DNA of 64,000 bases from the NCBI GenBank assembly GCA_039621445.1, contig CP154956.1:55521419-55585418 (forward strand), in the 5' to 3' direction. Made by a program: the position numbers and the translations under genes. The notes beneath the pieces are model-generated. The model did not search any database and had not been told where the DNA came from. It was given only the letters and a program-made list of their open reading frames with translations. The first letter of the stretch is position 1. The number at the start of each line of letters is the position of its first letter. This DNA is from Euglena gracilis. Taxonomy: Eukaryota; Euglenida; Euglenophyceae; Euglenales. Below are positions 54,101 to 63,615 of the stretch, piece by piece.

Positions 54101-55835
54101 CAGCCACCCCCCCCCCCCAAACCCTGACCCAGCCGGACACAACACCCGCCCCCGGGGTGCGTGGATGGGAACCCACGGAGGGAGACCGCTTTGCTCGTTG
54201 CCAGGCACCGTCCTTGGATGGGCGAGGAGGCTGGTGGCGTTGTACAGGGAGAGGGTGACGTTCAGCCCCGAGGCGGGCAGCGAGCTGTTGCGCGGGGCGG
54301 CATGGGGGCAGGGCCGCGTTTGGGAGCGACATGAAGGCAGGCTGACGCTGCGGAACGGTGAGTGCGGGCCTGCTAGACTGCCTGGTTGGCACGTGGCACA
54401 CATTGGCACACTCATGTCCTGTGAAACCGACGAAACGTTGCAAACACCCAATGGACCTTGTTTCTGGGCCATGCGGCAGTGTGGTGTGCGTCTGGCGGGA
54501 TGTGATGCGGCCCATAACAAAATTCTCTCCCAGTGCATTCAAAAAATTCACAGGAAAAAGAGGTCAAACCCCCCCAAATTTCTCGGTAAAAACAGGTTGA
54601 CAGCAGGAAAAGCATTGATTGCCGACAACCGTGGACCATTGCCAAACCAGCCCGAACTTAGAAAAAAATGGGTTTTCCTGAATTTTTGACTTTTGACCCC
54701 GCGAGCCTGGGCTCGGCCCTTGGCCAGCTCTTTCTCTGTGGTGTGGCCAAAAGGCAGCCGTTGAGGGGTGGGGCACGGCCTCAAATATGCAAAAAGCTTC
54801 CCTTCCAGGATGAGGGCATTGAATGGGAGGGGTTGGGCCTTTGGACTGCATAGGCTATTTGTCTTGGAGTGTTTAGTTTCTTCGAAAAGAACCGCTTTTT
54901 CCTTGGCTGGGGTGTTCAATTTGGACAATGTACTTCAAAACCAAACTGTTTTCACTTTCACTTTTCAGCACAGCACTGTCGAAAAAATGGCACCCCTGAA
55001 AGCAAAAAAAATCCGCGCACTGGTTTTACAGATCAGTTGCACCAGACCCCAAACAGCTGCAGCGACCAAATCCAGTCAAGCTCAAGGTCCCTACCGCCTG
55101 GCCCGACGCCGCCCTGCGCAGACCCCGAGCCACGTGACCACCATGCCGGTGCTGGGGACCGTCACCTTCTGGCAGAGGGTGGCGCCCTGCACCGCGAGGG
55201 GGGCGCCGGCCCCCGTCGGTGCGGGCAGGCTGGCGTTGGCCACGACGCCCGCCGGCCCCACCACGTAGTCCCCAGCGGCGCCCCACGGCGGCGGGGGCCG
55301 CAGCGGGGGGGAGGGGGAGGGGAAGACCGCCGGGGCCAATATTTTGTTTGGAAACTTTGGCAATTTTTACCTGGGTCCCCCCACCTTGATGAGCACAGGG
55401 GAGGGTCCACCCCCCCATCTGGTCCGATGCCAAACCTCCCCCCTTGCCTTGCCCCCGGCACCTCAACACCCAAGCCCAATTCGCACGTTCCGCATTCCTG
55501 AGGGTCGGGGCATAAGATGACCGGGGTTCCAGGTTGAGACCCAGGGGCCCCAGAACTTGGTCTGGACCCCAGGTCACCAAAGGTGGGGGGGACCTCCTCG
55601 TATTGAACTGTGGAGGCTGGAAACGGGAAGGCGGTTTGTTGGGAACACTCCCCGCAACTTCAGATTCGCCAGTCCGCCCGGGAAAAATTAATTCTGAGTT
55701 TGGGGCAAAACCGCTGGACTGCGCTGGGCTATGTTTCAGGTTCCCAATTGGGGACTTCAAAAGCAGGGAGGGGCAGCCTCCGGGCAGCATGGCAGTGCAC
55801 AGCAGGGCAAAGCAGACCGGCGTAAGGCGGGCCAT
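31240..55835 (-). CDS. Host gene B: large secreted MAM- and DOMON-like protein (many exons)
   Basis: Translation appears to start at 55835 (MARLTPVCFALLCTAMLPGG, a signal peptide). Likely coding blocks in order: 55302-55140, 54365-54190 (N-glycosylation sites NSS, NVT, NAT), 53800-53640, 53560-53380, 52990-52850, the MAM domain in four exons (52340-40815), a Thr/Pro linker (39930-39600), 39250-39140, 37145-36950 (GYWVYGAYGRVDVKFAVW), 36260-36160, 35935-35740 (FGYTTCQQLLRFNPQYCGCW), 35320-35150, and a DOMON-like domain (32100-31240). The protein is probably extracellular or membrane-anchored; MAM domains serve adhesion and DOMON domains bind haem or sugars. Element E2 lies in the intron before the last MAM exon. 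Joining all blocks into one transcript is inference. Confidence 0.55.
32513..32594. repeat. (GT)n microsatellite
   Basis: A pure (GT)n run of about 82 bp lies in the intron region of gene B. It has opposite strand orientation to the (CA)n array at 32722. Confidence 0.98.
32722..33484. repeat. Large CA / CCCA / CACACC microsatellite block
   Basis: About 760 bp of (CA)n grade into CACACC and then (CCCA)n variants. The long open frames through it on both strands are repeat artefacts. Confidence 0.97.
33490..34900. other. Gene B intron sequence, weak exon signals only
   Basis: A - strand stretch at about 34560-34450 reads AVPHAQAEGCIYRLIPTHGQ and may be an exon. C-runs lie at 34669-34686 and 34791-34800. 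Nothing else is recognised. Confidence 0.35.
37200..39100. repeat. Intronic repeats: inverted CCAACAGTGG-type blocks and GGTCGTTGG motifs
   Basis: Short inverted units built from TGGCCACTTTTGGCC-like words occupy 38500-38760. GACCGGAGGGGCGGTCG (38372) and GACCGGGAGGGGTGGTCG (about 38979) repeat a motif also seen at 50.4-50.8 kb. CTGGCTGGACCCCC units lie at 37.5 and 37.8 kb. A single AGGTTAGGGTTAG stretch (38072) is not a telomere. Confidence 0.5.
39600..39930 (-). CDS. Gene B Thr/Pro/Ser-rich linker exon
   Basis: VLRANFTAYTGTPTPTATAS, then TLTSIPTRTGTPTVVPTATP and VTATRTPERPSP form a mucin-like segment, likely O-glycosylated and extended, placed after the MAM domain. Confidence 0.6.
39940..40800. 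repeat. Tandem and flanking repeats in a gene B intron
   Basis: Units of GAGGAGGCTCGAGACCCTCC type occur four times at 39955-40110 and again at 40728-40790. Between them, a unit of roughly 300 bp containing GTGTGCCACTCCCTTTTGTT recurs two to three times (40215, 40494 and partial copies). Confidence 0.6.
40815..40935 (-). CDS. Gene B last MAM exon
   Basis: The exon reads GVVLRFRSVVGTNDETSFVG and then DVAIDDVLRPG. Phe-x-x-x-x-G followed by G-D-(V/I)-A-I-D-D-(V/I) is the C-terminal signature of MAM domains. A CAG acceptor (GAAGCAG) is at about 40903. The previous MAM exon is at 50974-51140, so E2 sits within this one intron. Confidence 0.72.
41064..41086 (+). repeat. E2 left terminal inverted repeat
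   Basis: 23 bp starting CTTAGGCGGCGCGAATTGCC match the reverse complement of 50032-50054 exactly. Confidence 0.92.
42528..43525 (+). other. E2 5' region, possible small exons upstream of gene 1
   Basis: A protein-like open stretch (LPYAFVQDVDREAFIWCNRR, then DHQQWFRESYTVQVRSPEG) lies at 42550-42680. A second block (43325-43430) aligns with the E1 block at 10275-10370. I recognise no domain and cannot set borders. Confidence 0.35.
43922..45361 (+). pseudogene. E2 gene 1: 5' half of the candidate transposase, broken
   Basis: The start MASPSETLVLQLDQL aligns with E1 gene 1. After a one-base frame change near 44025 it continues with VRANRRSRRSLREVRREY and VLWLDNFCWLRWGTDP, to a donor near 44508. 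The next exon starts after GACTGCTGCAG (about 44881) and holds TRSVTFPVSTGHPEFGL, a TAG stop at 45092-45094 where E1 has a sense codon, LLVDENIHYRILRLLNS and VPLLYGIWHAYKHT. Homology to E1 gene 1 stops at about 45361. Identity to E1 is high in these boxes and low between them, which suggests the family was under selection before this copy decayed. Confidence 0.7.
45104..45871 (+). CDS. E2 fusion frame: gene 1 middle part joined to gene 2 C-terminal part
   Basis: A frame of 255 codons runs from the gene 1 boxes (VPLLYGIWHAYKHT), across a palindrome copy at about 45376, into sequence homologous to E1 gene 2 exons 5 and 6 (RRRTWTWLLMHPDLHH, then IKVPLSGTNWRWSAQHPCAG). The E1 exon 5/6 intron equivalent (45536-45724, GTATGT...CTCAG) also happens to be open. 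The join removes the gene 1 C-terminus and the ParB-like domain. Whether the fusion is expressed is unknown. Confidence 0.55.
   Translation: MRSLRWRPFSLTEQTVSSNRDLLQLLETVLQLQARSGRQLPLLVDENIHYRILRLLNSAPALRFRMGEHLANVPLLYGIWHAYKHTDTETVRGKPHTTQCAVGWNVTGEEWHSAVKAVVGTLIRRRTWTWLLMHPDLHHVHPTRRMSTLRCLPHSVSTRFRKVVIFRRVSVQISRLSFSGGFPCKDSCTWKRVWCWDSLLMSPFSCSGTLSMVPSLEQSMDSADIKVPLSGTNWRWSAQHPCAGLSRTCVPFSLW
46033..48691 (+). CDS. E2 gene 3: homologue of E1 gene 3 (multi-exon)
   Basis: Likely exons are about 46033-46724 (PPREAVLRSPLWGTERYAPL, then LNVDAVVVEVPDGLSDADV and RGVPFVATGRAFAIGVLQQ), 46950-46979, about 47217-47530 (LPVEVAWWLLARLHVEAHDW, IKVADGKPAILWDQG), about 47718-48250 (a long tail of Lys/Glu/Pro/Ala repeats such as KGKEKEKEKAPAAKGKEK) and about 48627-48691 (TPAGALEELLNV, stop TGA). 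The tail is much longer than in E1. Every intron has at least one E2 palindrome. Function unknown; the basic/acidic tail suggests a nuclear or chromatin-associated role. Confidence 0.68.
48692..50031 (+). other. E2 3' region, non-coding as far as seen
   Basis: Pyrimidine-rich sequence with many short C/T stretches and palindromes at 49285, 49476, 49567, 49911 and 49986. The long open frame through 48202-49767 is not supported by homology with E1. Confidence 0.5.
50032..50054 (-). repeat. E2 right terminal inverted repeat
   Basis: The reverse complement starts CTTAGGCGGCGCGAATTGCC. The 5-bp flank ACCGA follows. Confidence 0.92.
50407..50797. mobile_element. MITE-like inverted-repeat block in a gene B intron
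   Basis: The left margin (TACCCCCGATGTCCAACGAC) and the right margin (reverse complement, TACCTCCCCCCCTATGTCAA) form imperfect inverted repeats. The block also contains GGCGCTTTGCGCC (50585) and repeated TCCTCCGACCGGGG. It lies about 350 bp from the E2 right end. Confidence 0.45.
50974..52340 (-). CDS. Gene B MAM domain, first three exons
   Basis: Exon 1 (52340-52195) has ESFDSWPRCDPNGC and DGWRNPATGDFDWSVHNN, the MAM start with the W...DFDW box. Exon 2 (51775-51610) has TGPQSDHTTGTAAGNYLYTE and SAVRPLTAHMLTP, the DHT-G-Y box. Exon 3 (51140-50974) has GANFWLSMYGLGDTELHY and WIPQTVDLTQ, the central strands. Together they follow the MAM consensus closely. The last piece lies beyond E2. Confidence 0.72.
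55764..55835 (-). CDS. Gene B first exon with signal peptide
   Basis: ATG at 55835-55833 is followed by ARLTPVCFALLCTAMLPGG, a short n-region, a hydrophobic core and a small-residue cleavage area. A possible donor follows TTTTGAA at about 55755. An earlier 5' exon is possible because the frame stays open upstream. Confidence 0.55.
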
Positions 55836-57777
55836 GTTGCGGGCGGCAACCCTCACGGGCAGGAGGGCATCGACACCCTGAGGGAGGGGGCACTTTTGGG
55901 GCTGTGACGCCTCCCCCCCCCCCAAGATTGAAACCCACCTGCACACCCTGCACGACAGACGTTTCCAAAGAACAGAGCCCATACGTCCGTGCTCGTTTGG
56001 ACACATCCTCATTTCCCCCCTCAATCACACTCATACAATCAACAGAAGAGCTCTCAGAGTTGACCTCTTGAAAGTCAGCAACGTCCAGCAATCGGATTTC
56101 AGCAAAGGCAACGATTATCGGAACTGTCGACAATTGTATCTTAATTGGATTGTGTCTGATTTCAAGGAAGTTCGCACCACCCCGGAGGGGTTTGAGGATG
56201 CCCCCCCCCCCCAGTTTGGTAAAAAGAACTGTTTGGGGGGTTTGAATTGAGTGATTTCTGTTTCCATTTCTTGTTGGTTGGTTTGAAGGTTAAATTGTAT
56301 TCTACCATTCCCTCTTTATTTTATTATGTTTCTCCATATCTTCTGCGCCCAATCGATCGATTTTCTGTGCTCTTTTGTGTTATTGTGAAACCTCAATCCA
56401 GAGTCCTTTTTGGTGAGGTTTGAGGGGACGGAATTTTCGACAACTTCTTCCTAAAAAAATCAAACCCAGAAATTCAGTCTGGGCCATTGGGGTGAGTCAA
56501 AGTTTTCGGTCCCATTGGCAACCAACTGCATGGTATTTTTGGACCGAGATGTTCAAGCCCCCACCATCTTGAGCGAAAATTGAATGAAGAAGACTCTGGG
56601 ATGGATTTAAGTGCAGCATGTTCAGAAAGCATGGGGCGTTCATTTTGGAAAAAAAGCACGTCACATTTGTCTGGCACAATTCAAAAATATTGAGACATTT
56701 CAGAGCGACCACACAGCTGTGGGAGGAAGACCAACATGGCAGGAGGAAGCCCACGCTCTTCCCAGCGGAGGCTATCTGCACCCCTCCGACCTCCTGACCT
56801 TCCGGATCACACAAGAACTTCTCAAAAGCTTCCTCCATCCCGGCCCTACCCCCTGAAATGACTCTATCCCAGACCAGCCGGCAGTTAGCTGGTCCAAATG
56901 CCCCCCCCCCCCCCACAAAAAGAAAACGCCCCAAAAAGACTGCCGAAAAACCGGCACACTGGAATGATTCGATGAGTTGATTTTCGGTCTCCTGATGGAT
57001 TGCCCTTCTTGAGCGAAATCCCAAGAATCACTCGGGGGCCCCAGGCACCCGACGGCGCCGCCCGGGAACGGTGAGGGACGGACCCGGCGTGGGGCACCGC
57101 CGGACGGAGGCCACTTTCCCGGTCCGGGGCCAGTCCCGTGGCCGACCCCCGGCTCCCTGGCCCGTCAACCGGCTGCCATTCTGTTGTGGGTCGCCCCGGC
57201 CACCAGCACCGCAACAGAAGCGGCCGGTTTGACGCCTCTCCTCTCCCGGGGCCGCAGACCGCTGCGGTTACGGGTTCAGCCCTGGGGGAGAGAAAGGGAT
57301 GGGGGAGGACCGTGGCATATCAGAATCTCTTCTGGGCCGGCCGCCCAACGCCATTCTTGCACGCAGAAGAGGCACAGGATTTGTGAGGATGATATTTCTG
57401 GTGCGGGCACGGTAGTTCCTCTGTCTGTCTGTCTGTCTGTCATACGTTCGTGTATGTGTGTGCACGCGCGCGTGTCTGTGTGTACGTGTGTGTGCGTGCG
57501 TACGTGTGCGTACACATGTCTTTTGATGTATATATGGGTAAATGGATGCTTCCATACACCACATACACATACACGCGCAGAAATATTTACACACTGTGCG
57601 CAGAGGCACATGCACACCAAGGTGAGAGCGCAACCCAGGGTTGCATCCAGGGCTCAACTTCCAAATGTGCATATCCAGCCAATAATGCAACGCCTATTGC
57701 AGGCATTGGCAAAAACGAAGCCCCCAAATAGTCTCTGGGTCACAAGGTCCTGTCAATTCTTGACGGATGGCACACAC
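55836..57777. other. Upstream of gene B; possible extra exon, otherwise non-coding
   Basis: On - the GC-rich stretch 57214-57020 is open (ATGLAPDRESGLRPAVPHAG) and could be an upstream exon, but no border is convincing. Short CTGT repeats (57422-57440) and GT/CG-rich tracts (57450-57520) follow. No other signal found. Confidence 0.35.
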
Positions 57778-57782
57778 CACAA

Positions 57783-59466
57783 CTTAGGCGGCCAGATTCG
57801 CACTTAAAAGTTTTTTCTTTGAAATGGGCGCATTTGCACAAATTTACAATTTTGAGAAAAATTTGGAACCCTGTACCCTGACACACGGAAAACAATTTAT
57901 GAACTGTTGCAACCCTGTGTTGAAGGGAGGTAACTCCCGGGGAGTTTGGTACGCATATTACTACCGAGCGACGCGAAGAGGGCGGTGGGAGAGATTGGTG
58001 CTCTTGTATGTTGCACAGGTGGGAAACACACACCCGCTGTTACGACTATTGGAATTGGTGCTGCGTGGCAACTGAACTGGCTTGGGTACTGCAGCAGCCC
58101 GTAAGGACACACGGAGCCTTATTACATCACAGACTACACATTATGTCAGCCAGCCGTCACGCAACTGATGTGTGTTTGTGCGCGCATTTGCGCGCACACA
58201 ATCAAATTTTGTTTGCGCGCACACAAACAAATTTTGTGTGCGCGCACACACGCAACGCAAAACGTCGAAACGAAAATGACATGTTTGTGCAAATGCGCCG
58301 ACAAACAAATTTTGTTTGTGCGCGCAAATGCGCGCACCAACCACTTGGGAATTTGGTTTGTGGATGGGCGACAACGAACAACATCTGTCGAACATGTCCA
58401 TGTTAAAGCAGACTGATGAGGATCATGACCCTACGAGGTTTTTGAACATGATAGGCGTGTTGGTGTGCGCACCAACATTAATCATTCACTTCAAAATGGT
58501 GCGTTCATGCGTGCCTTGGCGTTGTCACACATAGCAGTTGTCGAATACATCTCCTCGTCCGTGACAACTGGCAAACGCAATTCCGCACGCCAACCAATGA
58601 TTTGCACCACCTTTACGTGGTGATGAAATTTGAGAGGTAGTGTGTAATATTCACTTGAGCACGCCATCTGACGGGCGAAAATTTGCCTGCCTTGTGTCTG
58701 TACACTGCTGTACACCGGCCCGAACGGCCGGTTGTTTTGGCGTCATCCGTTTGGCAGATAAGCATAACAAATTGATGACGTGCAACGACCTGTGACTGTT
58801 TGACGAGTTCTCTTCAACAATACTGCGTTGCAAGAATCAAAAATTGGCACCTGAAATACCCCGGATGTGTCGGGCCGGAATCCGTTTTCTGGTATTCTCC
58901 ACCATGTTTCCTCATTTTTTCCCTTGGAAGACGCAAAACACACCGGTTTTTGTGCATAATTTGTGGGGGTAAATACCATGCAACCAGTTGAGTGGTAATG
59001 GTTCAATAATTCCTGCACCCAAAAGAACGGGTGTTTGAAGGCTGGCTATTTCTCTCGGGCTGTCAGTTGCCATGCACTGGAACCACGTCGTCCCCCCAGT
59101 CTCACACCCCGGTCGCGGGGTATAACATGGCCGCTTCGGTGGGTGCTGTTGCACCGGGGTGGCCGATCCTGGTGTCTACTGAATGGCTGTCCTGGTGGGT
59201 ACTGAAGCATCAGCAGCTGATGTGGCTGCAGCAGCGGAGCCCAAGCCGCAGGCCAGCAGCAGGGCCTTCAGTATCCTAATTTGGTGCCAGCAGACGTGCG
59301 CTGTTATCGGGTGGCTGCATAACCACCTTCAAGAGATCCTTCATCTCAACCTTTCCTGGGACCTCTCACTATAATGGAAATGGCCTCAAAATACGAGGAG
59401 ACGTTGCAGAAGATGGTGTGGTCGTTGGGGTTGAACCCCTTCAGAAGCCAGAGATGGTGGGTGTTG
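57783..59466 (+). repeat. E3 left foldback arm
   Basis: It matches, with many changes and small gaps, the reverse complement of 60370-62057. Clear anchors are 59084-59160 with 60655-60740 (CCACGTCGTCCCCCCAGTCT), 59205-59290 with 60545-60640, and 59425-59455 with 60385-60415 (GTTGAACCC). Confidence 0.8.
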
Positions 59467-59774
59467 CAGGGTCACGTTATGTCGCTTTTTTATTCCTCCA
59501 TAGGTGGTTGATTTGCCCTAAAGCGCGCGTCACGTTGTTGCGCCTTGGTGTGGTGTTTTTGGGTTGTTTGTTAAAATGCGGGGAGGAGGTGCTGGGGTGT
59601 GTGGGTGTGGTGTGACCAAGCCGGATGGAAGGACGCAGGGGAAGGAAGGTAAATGCCGGCTGTTTGGCAAGGGAATTGCAGAGGGGAAGAAATAAGGTCC
59701 GAAGGGAATGAAGGGGACGGGTGTCTCCCACCCAACTTATCTCCAGGACCTGCAAACCAGTTTTGTGGCATAGA

Positions 59775-60035
59775 ACCCAGCGGAAGAAGCCCAACCCTTG
59801 AATGACAAAAGTGTGTTTATTTGCGCAAATGCGCACACAAACATAATTTGTGTTGGTGCGCGCATTTGCGCCCACAAACACAATTTTGTCCTTCAAGGGT
59901 TGGGCTTTAGCGCCCATGAACTGACACCGTCGATAAACAGTGTGACAAAGGGACCAGCACGGCGTGGACCAGCGGGCCATCCAGAAACATATTTTGGTGG
60001 GTTTGTCACACTGTTTGTCGACGGCGCAAGCTTAT
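59775..60035. repeat. Nested small inverted repeats in the E3 loop
   Basis: AAGCCCAACCCTTGAATGAC (59788) pairs with GTCCTTCAAGGGTTGGGCTT (59889). CACCGTCGATAAACAGTGTG (59925) pairs with CACACTGTTTGTCGACGGCG (60007). Each pair encloses further sequence, the first one two palindromes, so the loop looks like stacked foldbacks. Confidence 0.75.
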
Positions 60036-60369
60036 AGGCGCAAATACGCGCACAAACAAAAATATGTTTGTGCGCGCATTTGCGTCCACAAACACAATTT
60101 GTGTTGGTCGGCACAAATGTGCAAATAAAGATAAAGAAGAAGGGTGTGACAGAAACACAGTTGTCAAACACCAGCAGCGGATGTGGTTCTTTTGCGCCAA
60201 TGCGCAAATGCGATGCCAAGTGGGCGCAAATGCGCAAATGAACAACATGAAAAATTTGCGCAATTTACATCTGGTTCATTTGCGCATTTGCGCCAACAAA
60301 CATCGTTATGCGCGCAAATGCGCAAATGAACCACCAATGGAGGAGTAAAAAAGCGGCTTCCTTTCGCCC

Positions 60370-62057
60370 TCCAACAGCTACCCTTAGTGGCTTCTGAATG
60401 GGTTCAACCCAAATGACTACACCGTCTCTTCCGGCACATGGTTTTAGGGTGCCGTTTCTGGTCCATTGACAGGTCCCACAAAAGATGGAGACAGAGGATC
60501 TCCTGAAGGTAGGTGAGCAGCTACCCGATAACGGTGCACGCCCACCAGCACCAATTTTAGGATCTTAAGGACCCTGCCACTGTCCCGCAGCTTGGGCCCT
60601 GCTGCTACAGCCACATCTGCTGCTGATGCTACAGCACCCACCAGACCGGAATCAACACCCCGGTGCAACAACACCCAGCTTTAGCGGCCACGTTATACCC
60701 CGCAACCGGGGTGTGAGACTGGGGGACGACGTGGTGCCAGTGCTTGGCAACCAAAGGCCCTCAAACACCCGTTCCTTTGGGTGCAAGGAATTATTGAACC
60801 ATTACCACTCGACTGGCTGCATGAAAGCGGTGGGACTCGCTCCCCACAAATTATGCACAAAATCTGGTGTGCTTTACGTTTTTCAAACGAAAAATGGTGG
60901 AGAAAAGCGAGAAAATGGACTCTGGCCGGACGCATCTGGGGTATTTCAGGTACCAAATTTTGTCTTCTTGTAATGCAGTAAAATTGGAGAAAAAGTGTCG
61001 AACAGCCACAAATCGTTACAGCCATGTGGGCCGGGGAACAAACAGCAGTACAACTGTACACACGGAAGACAGGCAAATTTTCGCCCATCAGATGCCGTGT
61101 TCCAGCGAACATTACACACTACCTCTCACCACAAATTTCATCACCACGTATTCATTTTGAAAATCAATGGTTGGCGTGCGGAATTGTGTTTGCCAGCCGT
61201 CACGGACGAGGAGAGGGTGTCGCAAAATTGATTCTTATTTGTGCGCGCATTTGCGCAAATAAACAAACTTTGTTTGTGTGCGCTAAGGCTGGCACAAGCA
61301 CATTATTTTGAAGCGATCAATTAAATGTTTGTGCGCGCATTTGCGCAAATGCGCGCACAAACGTAATTGTGGTTATTTTTTCGCAAATGCGCGCACCAAC
61401 ACGCCTATCACGTTCAAAAACCTCGTAGGGTCATGGTCCTCATAAATGTCCTTTAACACGGACATGTTGTTCGTTGCCTCCCATGCACAAACCATCCACA
61501 GACCAGTTTCCCCAAGACGTTGGTGTGCGCATTTGCGCGCACAAACAAATTTGTTTGTAGGTGCACATGCGCCCATAAACATATATTTTTTAGTTCAATG
61601 TTTTGTGTTTATTTTTGCAAATGCGCCCATAATCATAAATGTGTTTGTGCGCGCAAATACGCCCACAAACACACATCATGGCTGGCTGACGTAGTCAGTG
61701 GTGTGTGATGTAATACGGCTCCTGTATTCTTACGGGCAGCTGCAGTATCCAAGTCAGTTCACTCAGCATGTCAGCACCCGTTCCAAGTGTCGTAAAAAGC
61801 GGGTGTGTGCTTCCCTGATGTTTCACATCAGAGAGCACCAGTCTCACCCTTGGCCCTATTTGCATCACTTGGTAAGCAGCATGTGCACCAAACTACCTGG
61901 AGTTAATCACCTCCAATAGAGGGGTGTAACAGTTCATAAACCGTTTCTCCGTGTGTCAGGGTACATGGTCCCAGAAATTGTAAAGCAAAAAAGTAAATTT
62001 GCGCAAATGCGTCCATTTCAAAGAAGAAACCCTTAAGTGCAAATCCGGCTGCCTAAG
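60370..62057 (-). repeat. E3 right foldback arm with inner end
   Basis: The reverse complement begins CTTAGGCAGCCGGATTTGCA at 62057 and follows the left arm closely, including CTTTGAAATGG(A/G)CGCATTTG. After this inner end come about 240 bp with a second, outer end at 62299 that carries the matching 5-bp flank. Confidence 0.8.
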
Positions 62058-62447
62058 TCCCAGGGGTTTCGACGTGCGGAATCCATTTCCGGACCCCCAA
62101 AACACCATTTTTTTTTGCCAAAATCCCAGGGGTCACACCACCAAAAACAGAATTTTGCTTCTTTTTAGCACTCTCTTGTCAACTCTCCTTGTTTTCAACC
62201 CCCCCCCCCGGGGCCACACAGCCGAAATAAAAAAAAAATGGAAATTTGCGCAAATGACCAACACGAAAAAGATTAAAGATGCAAATCCGGCCGCCTAAGC
62301 ACAAGCTGGCAAGCTGCTCTGGCAAAAAATATTATCAGGCCTGCAAGTCTGAATAACACGTGCGGAATGGGTGGAGCCCCTGTGCAGCAGACAACGATCA
62401 GGCACCCCCCTCCCAGAGGTTCTGGCACGTTTCACGGCCCCTCTTTC

Positions 62448-62582
62448 TCAGCGGAGCCATTGCCCGGGCTGGGGCAGTGCCAATGCCGCGGTGGCCAGCG
62501 ACAGGCCGACGTCGCCCAACTCCGGCCAGGCCGCCGCAGGCACAGGCAGGTAGTCCTGCCACACCCACACGTCCCACAGCAC
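62448..62582 (-). CDS. Host gene C, last exon
   Basis: The acceptor CTGGTCACAG ends at 62583. The exon encodes VLWDVWVWQDYLPVPAAAWP, then LGDVGLSLATAALALPQPGQ, and ends with TGA at 62450-62448. The hydrophobic stretch could be a membrane helix. The stop lies about 150 bp from the E3 right end. I recognise no family. Confidence 0.6.
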   Translation of the reverse strand: MLWDVWVWQDYLPVPAAAWPELGDVGLSLATAALALPQPGQWLR

Positions 62583-63152
62583 CTGTGACCAGTGGGTGGC
62601 CAGTGGGAGCGCCAGGACTGTCGGTTGATGGTCTGTGGGTTGGGCCGTCAGAGATCCGGTTCCCAAATGGCGTTAACCAAAAGAAGTGAAGAAGGAAAAA
62701 AAAGAAGAAAAAATACAAAAAATAACGCACAAAAAATGGATAGCACACTTCCTCACACGTCCCCAAGAGAAAGAACAGCCCCAGGTAGAACGGCAGATGG
62801 GCAGGCGTACATACCCAGCACACAAACCTGATGTGGTGGATGGGTGGTGCTGGATAGTGGGGGATGGATGCCACCACAACCGAGTTCGAGTTCTGTGACA
62901 TACACGCCATTTGTGGGTTGTGCAGATCCTTTCAAACAAAAGTCAATAATCTTCAAATTGTGCATGGAGAAAAACCTAAACCTTCAAATCGGATGGGTTT
63001 CATCAAAGCAATGTCTTGCAGACCCAATAAGCAGGTGGGAGATGGACCGGGGCCCATTAGATCACCCGTTTTCAATAAGCAAAGCAGCACTTCAGGAAAA
63101 TGCGTGTTTGTGCATGTGTGCACGTCAGGGAATCAATGAATGAACATGCAGG

Positions 63153-63153
<1 letters not shown>

Positions 63154-63240
<87 letters not shown>

Positions 63241-63243
63241 GTA

Positions 63244-63338
<95 letters not shown>
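63154..63338. repeat. (CA)n and (CGCA)n microsatellite
   Basis: A (CA)n run of about 80 bp, a (CACG)n array of about 55 bp and a second (CA)n run fill this part of the gene C intron. Confidence 0.97.
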
Positions 63339-63339
<1 letters not shown>

Positions 63340-63454
63340 ACACAAAAAAAAACAAAAAACAACACAAGCCACGCCACGCATACACGCACTCGCGCACGCA
63401 AACACATAAACACACGCACATGCGCGCACGCACGCATGCACATCAACATTGAAC

Positions 63455-63615
63455 CTGCAATCACAACTGGCAGCGTACCGGTCGGTCCAGGCACGGGGTT
63501 GGCGGGCCGCCCATTTGTTCCGGCAACAGAAGAAGACCACAGTGTATGCCGGGAGGGCGTGAATCAGGTTGAGGAAGCACAAGGAGACCACACGGTGCGG
63601 GGCAAGCACCCCGAC
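63455..63615 (-). CDS. Host gene C, internal exon (membrane-type)
   Basis: The acceptor TTTCTGTTGCAG ends at 63616. The exon reads VGVLAPHRVVSLCFLNLIHA, then LPAYTVVFFCCRNKWAARQP, to a donor after DCAG or, alternatively, inside GACCG|GTACGC. The hydrophobic middle followed by basic residues looks like a transmembrane helix. It is on the same strand as the exon at 62448-62582, with the CA microsatellite between. Upstream exons lie beyond the window. Confidence 0.55.

Larger units (their letters stand above)
57825..62255. repeat. E3-specific palindromes of TTTGTGCGCGCATTTGCGC type
   Basis: Copies or half copies lie near 57827, 58172, 58210, 58237, 58285, 58312, 59815, 59850, 60035, 60065, 60190, 60220, 60278, 60308, 61238, 61328, 61382, 61525, 61610, 61640, 61995 and 62242. 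The core alternates GCGCAAATGCGC and GCGCATTTGCGC. It is longer and less regular than the E1 and E2 palindromes, but it is again private to its element. Confidence 0.85.
57783..62299. mobile_element. Element E3: 4.5-kb foldback element of the same CTTAGG family
   Basis: The left end CTTAGGCGGCCAGATTCGCA starts at 57783 and the right end (reverse complement CTTAGGCGGCCGGATTTGCA) is at 62299. The flanks are identical: CACAA at 57778-57782 and 62300-62304. Large parts of 57783-59466 are the imperfect reverse complement of 60370-62057, with a 0.9-kb loop. A second copy of the right end lies at 62057. Palindromes of the TTTGTGCGCGCATTTGCGC type occur throughout. No gene homologous to genes 1-3 is recognised, so E3 is probably non-autonomous. 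It sits between the 3' end of gene C and the 5' side of gene B. Confidence 0.85.

Noticed and set aside
57450-57731. Cys/Val/Arg-rich frames upstream of E3
   Set aside because: Derived from GT/CG-rich simple sequence.
62057-62057. Inner CCTAAG end as the true right border of E3
   Set aside because: It pairs well with the left arm, but the following bases do not match the left flank, while the outer end at 62299 is followed by an exact CACAA.
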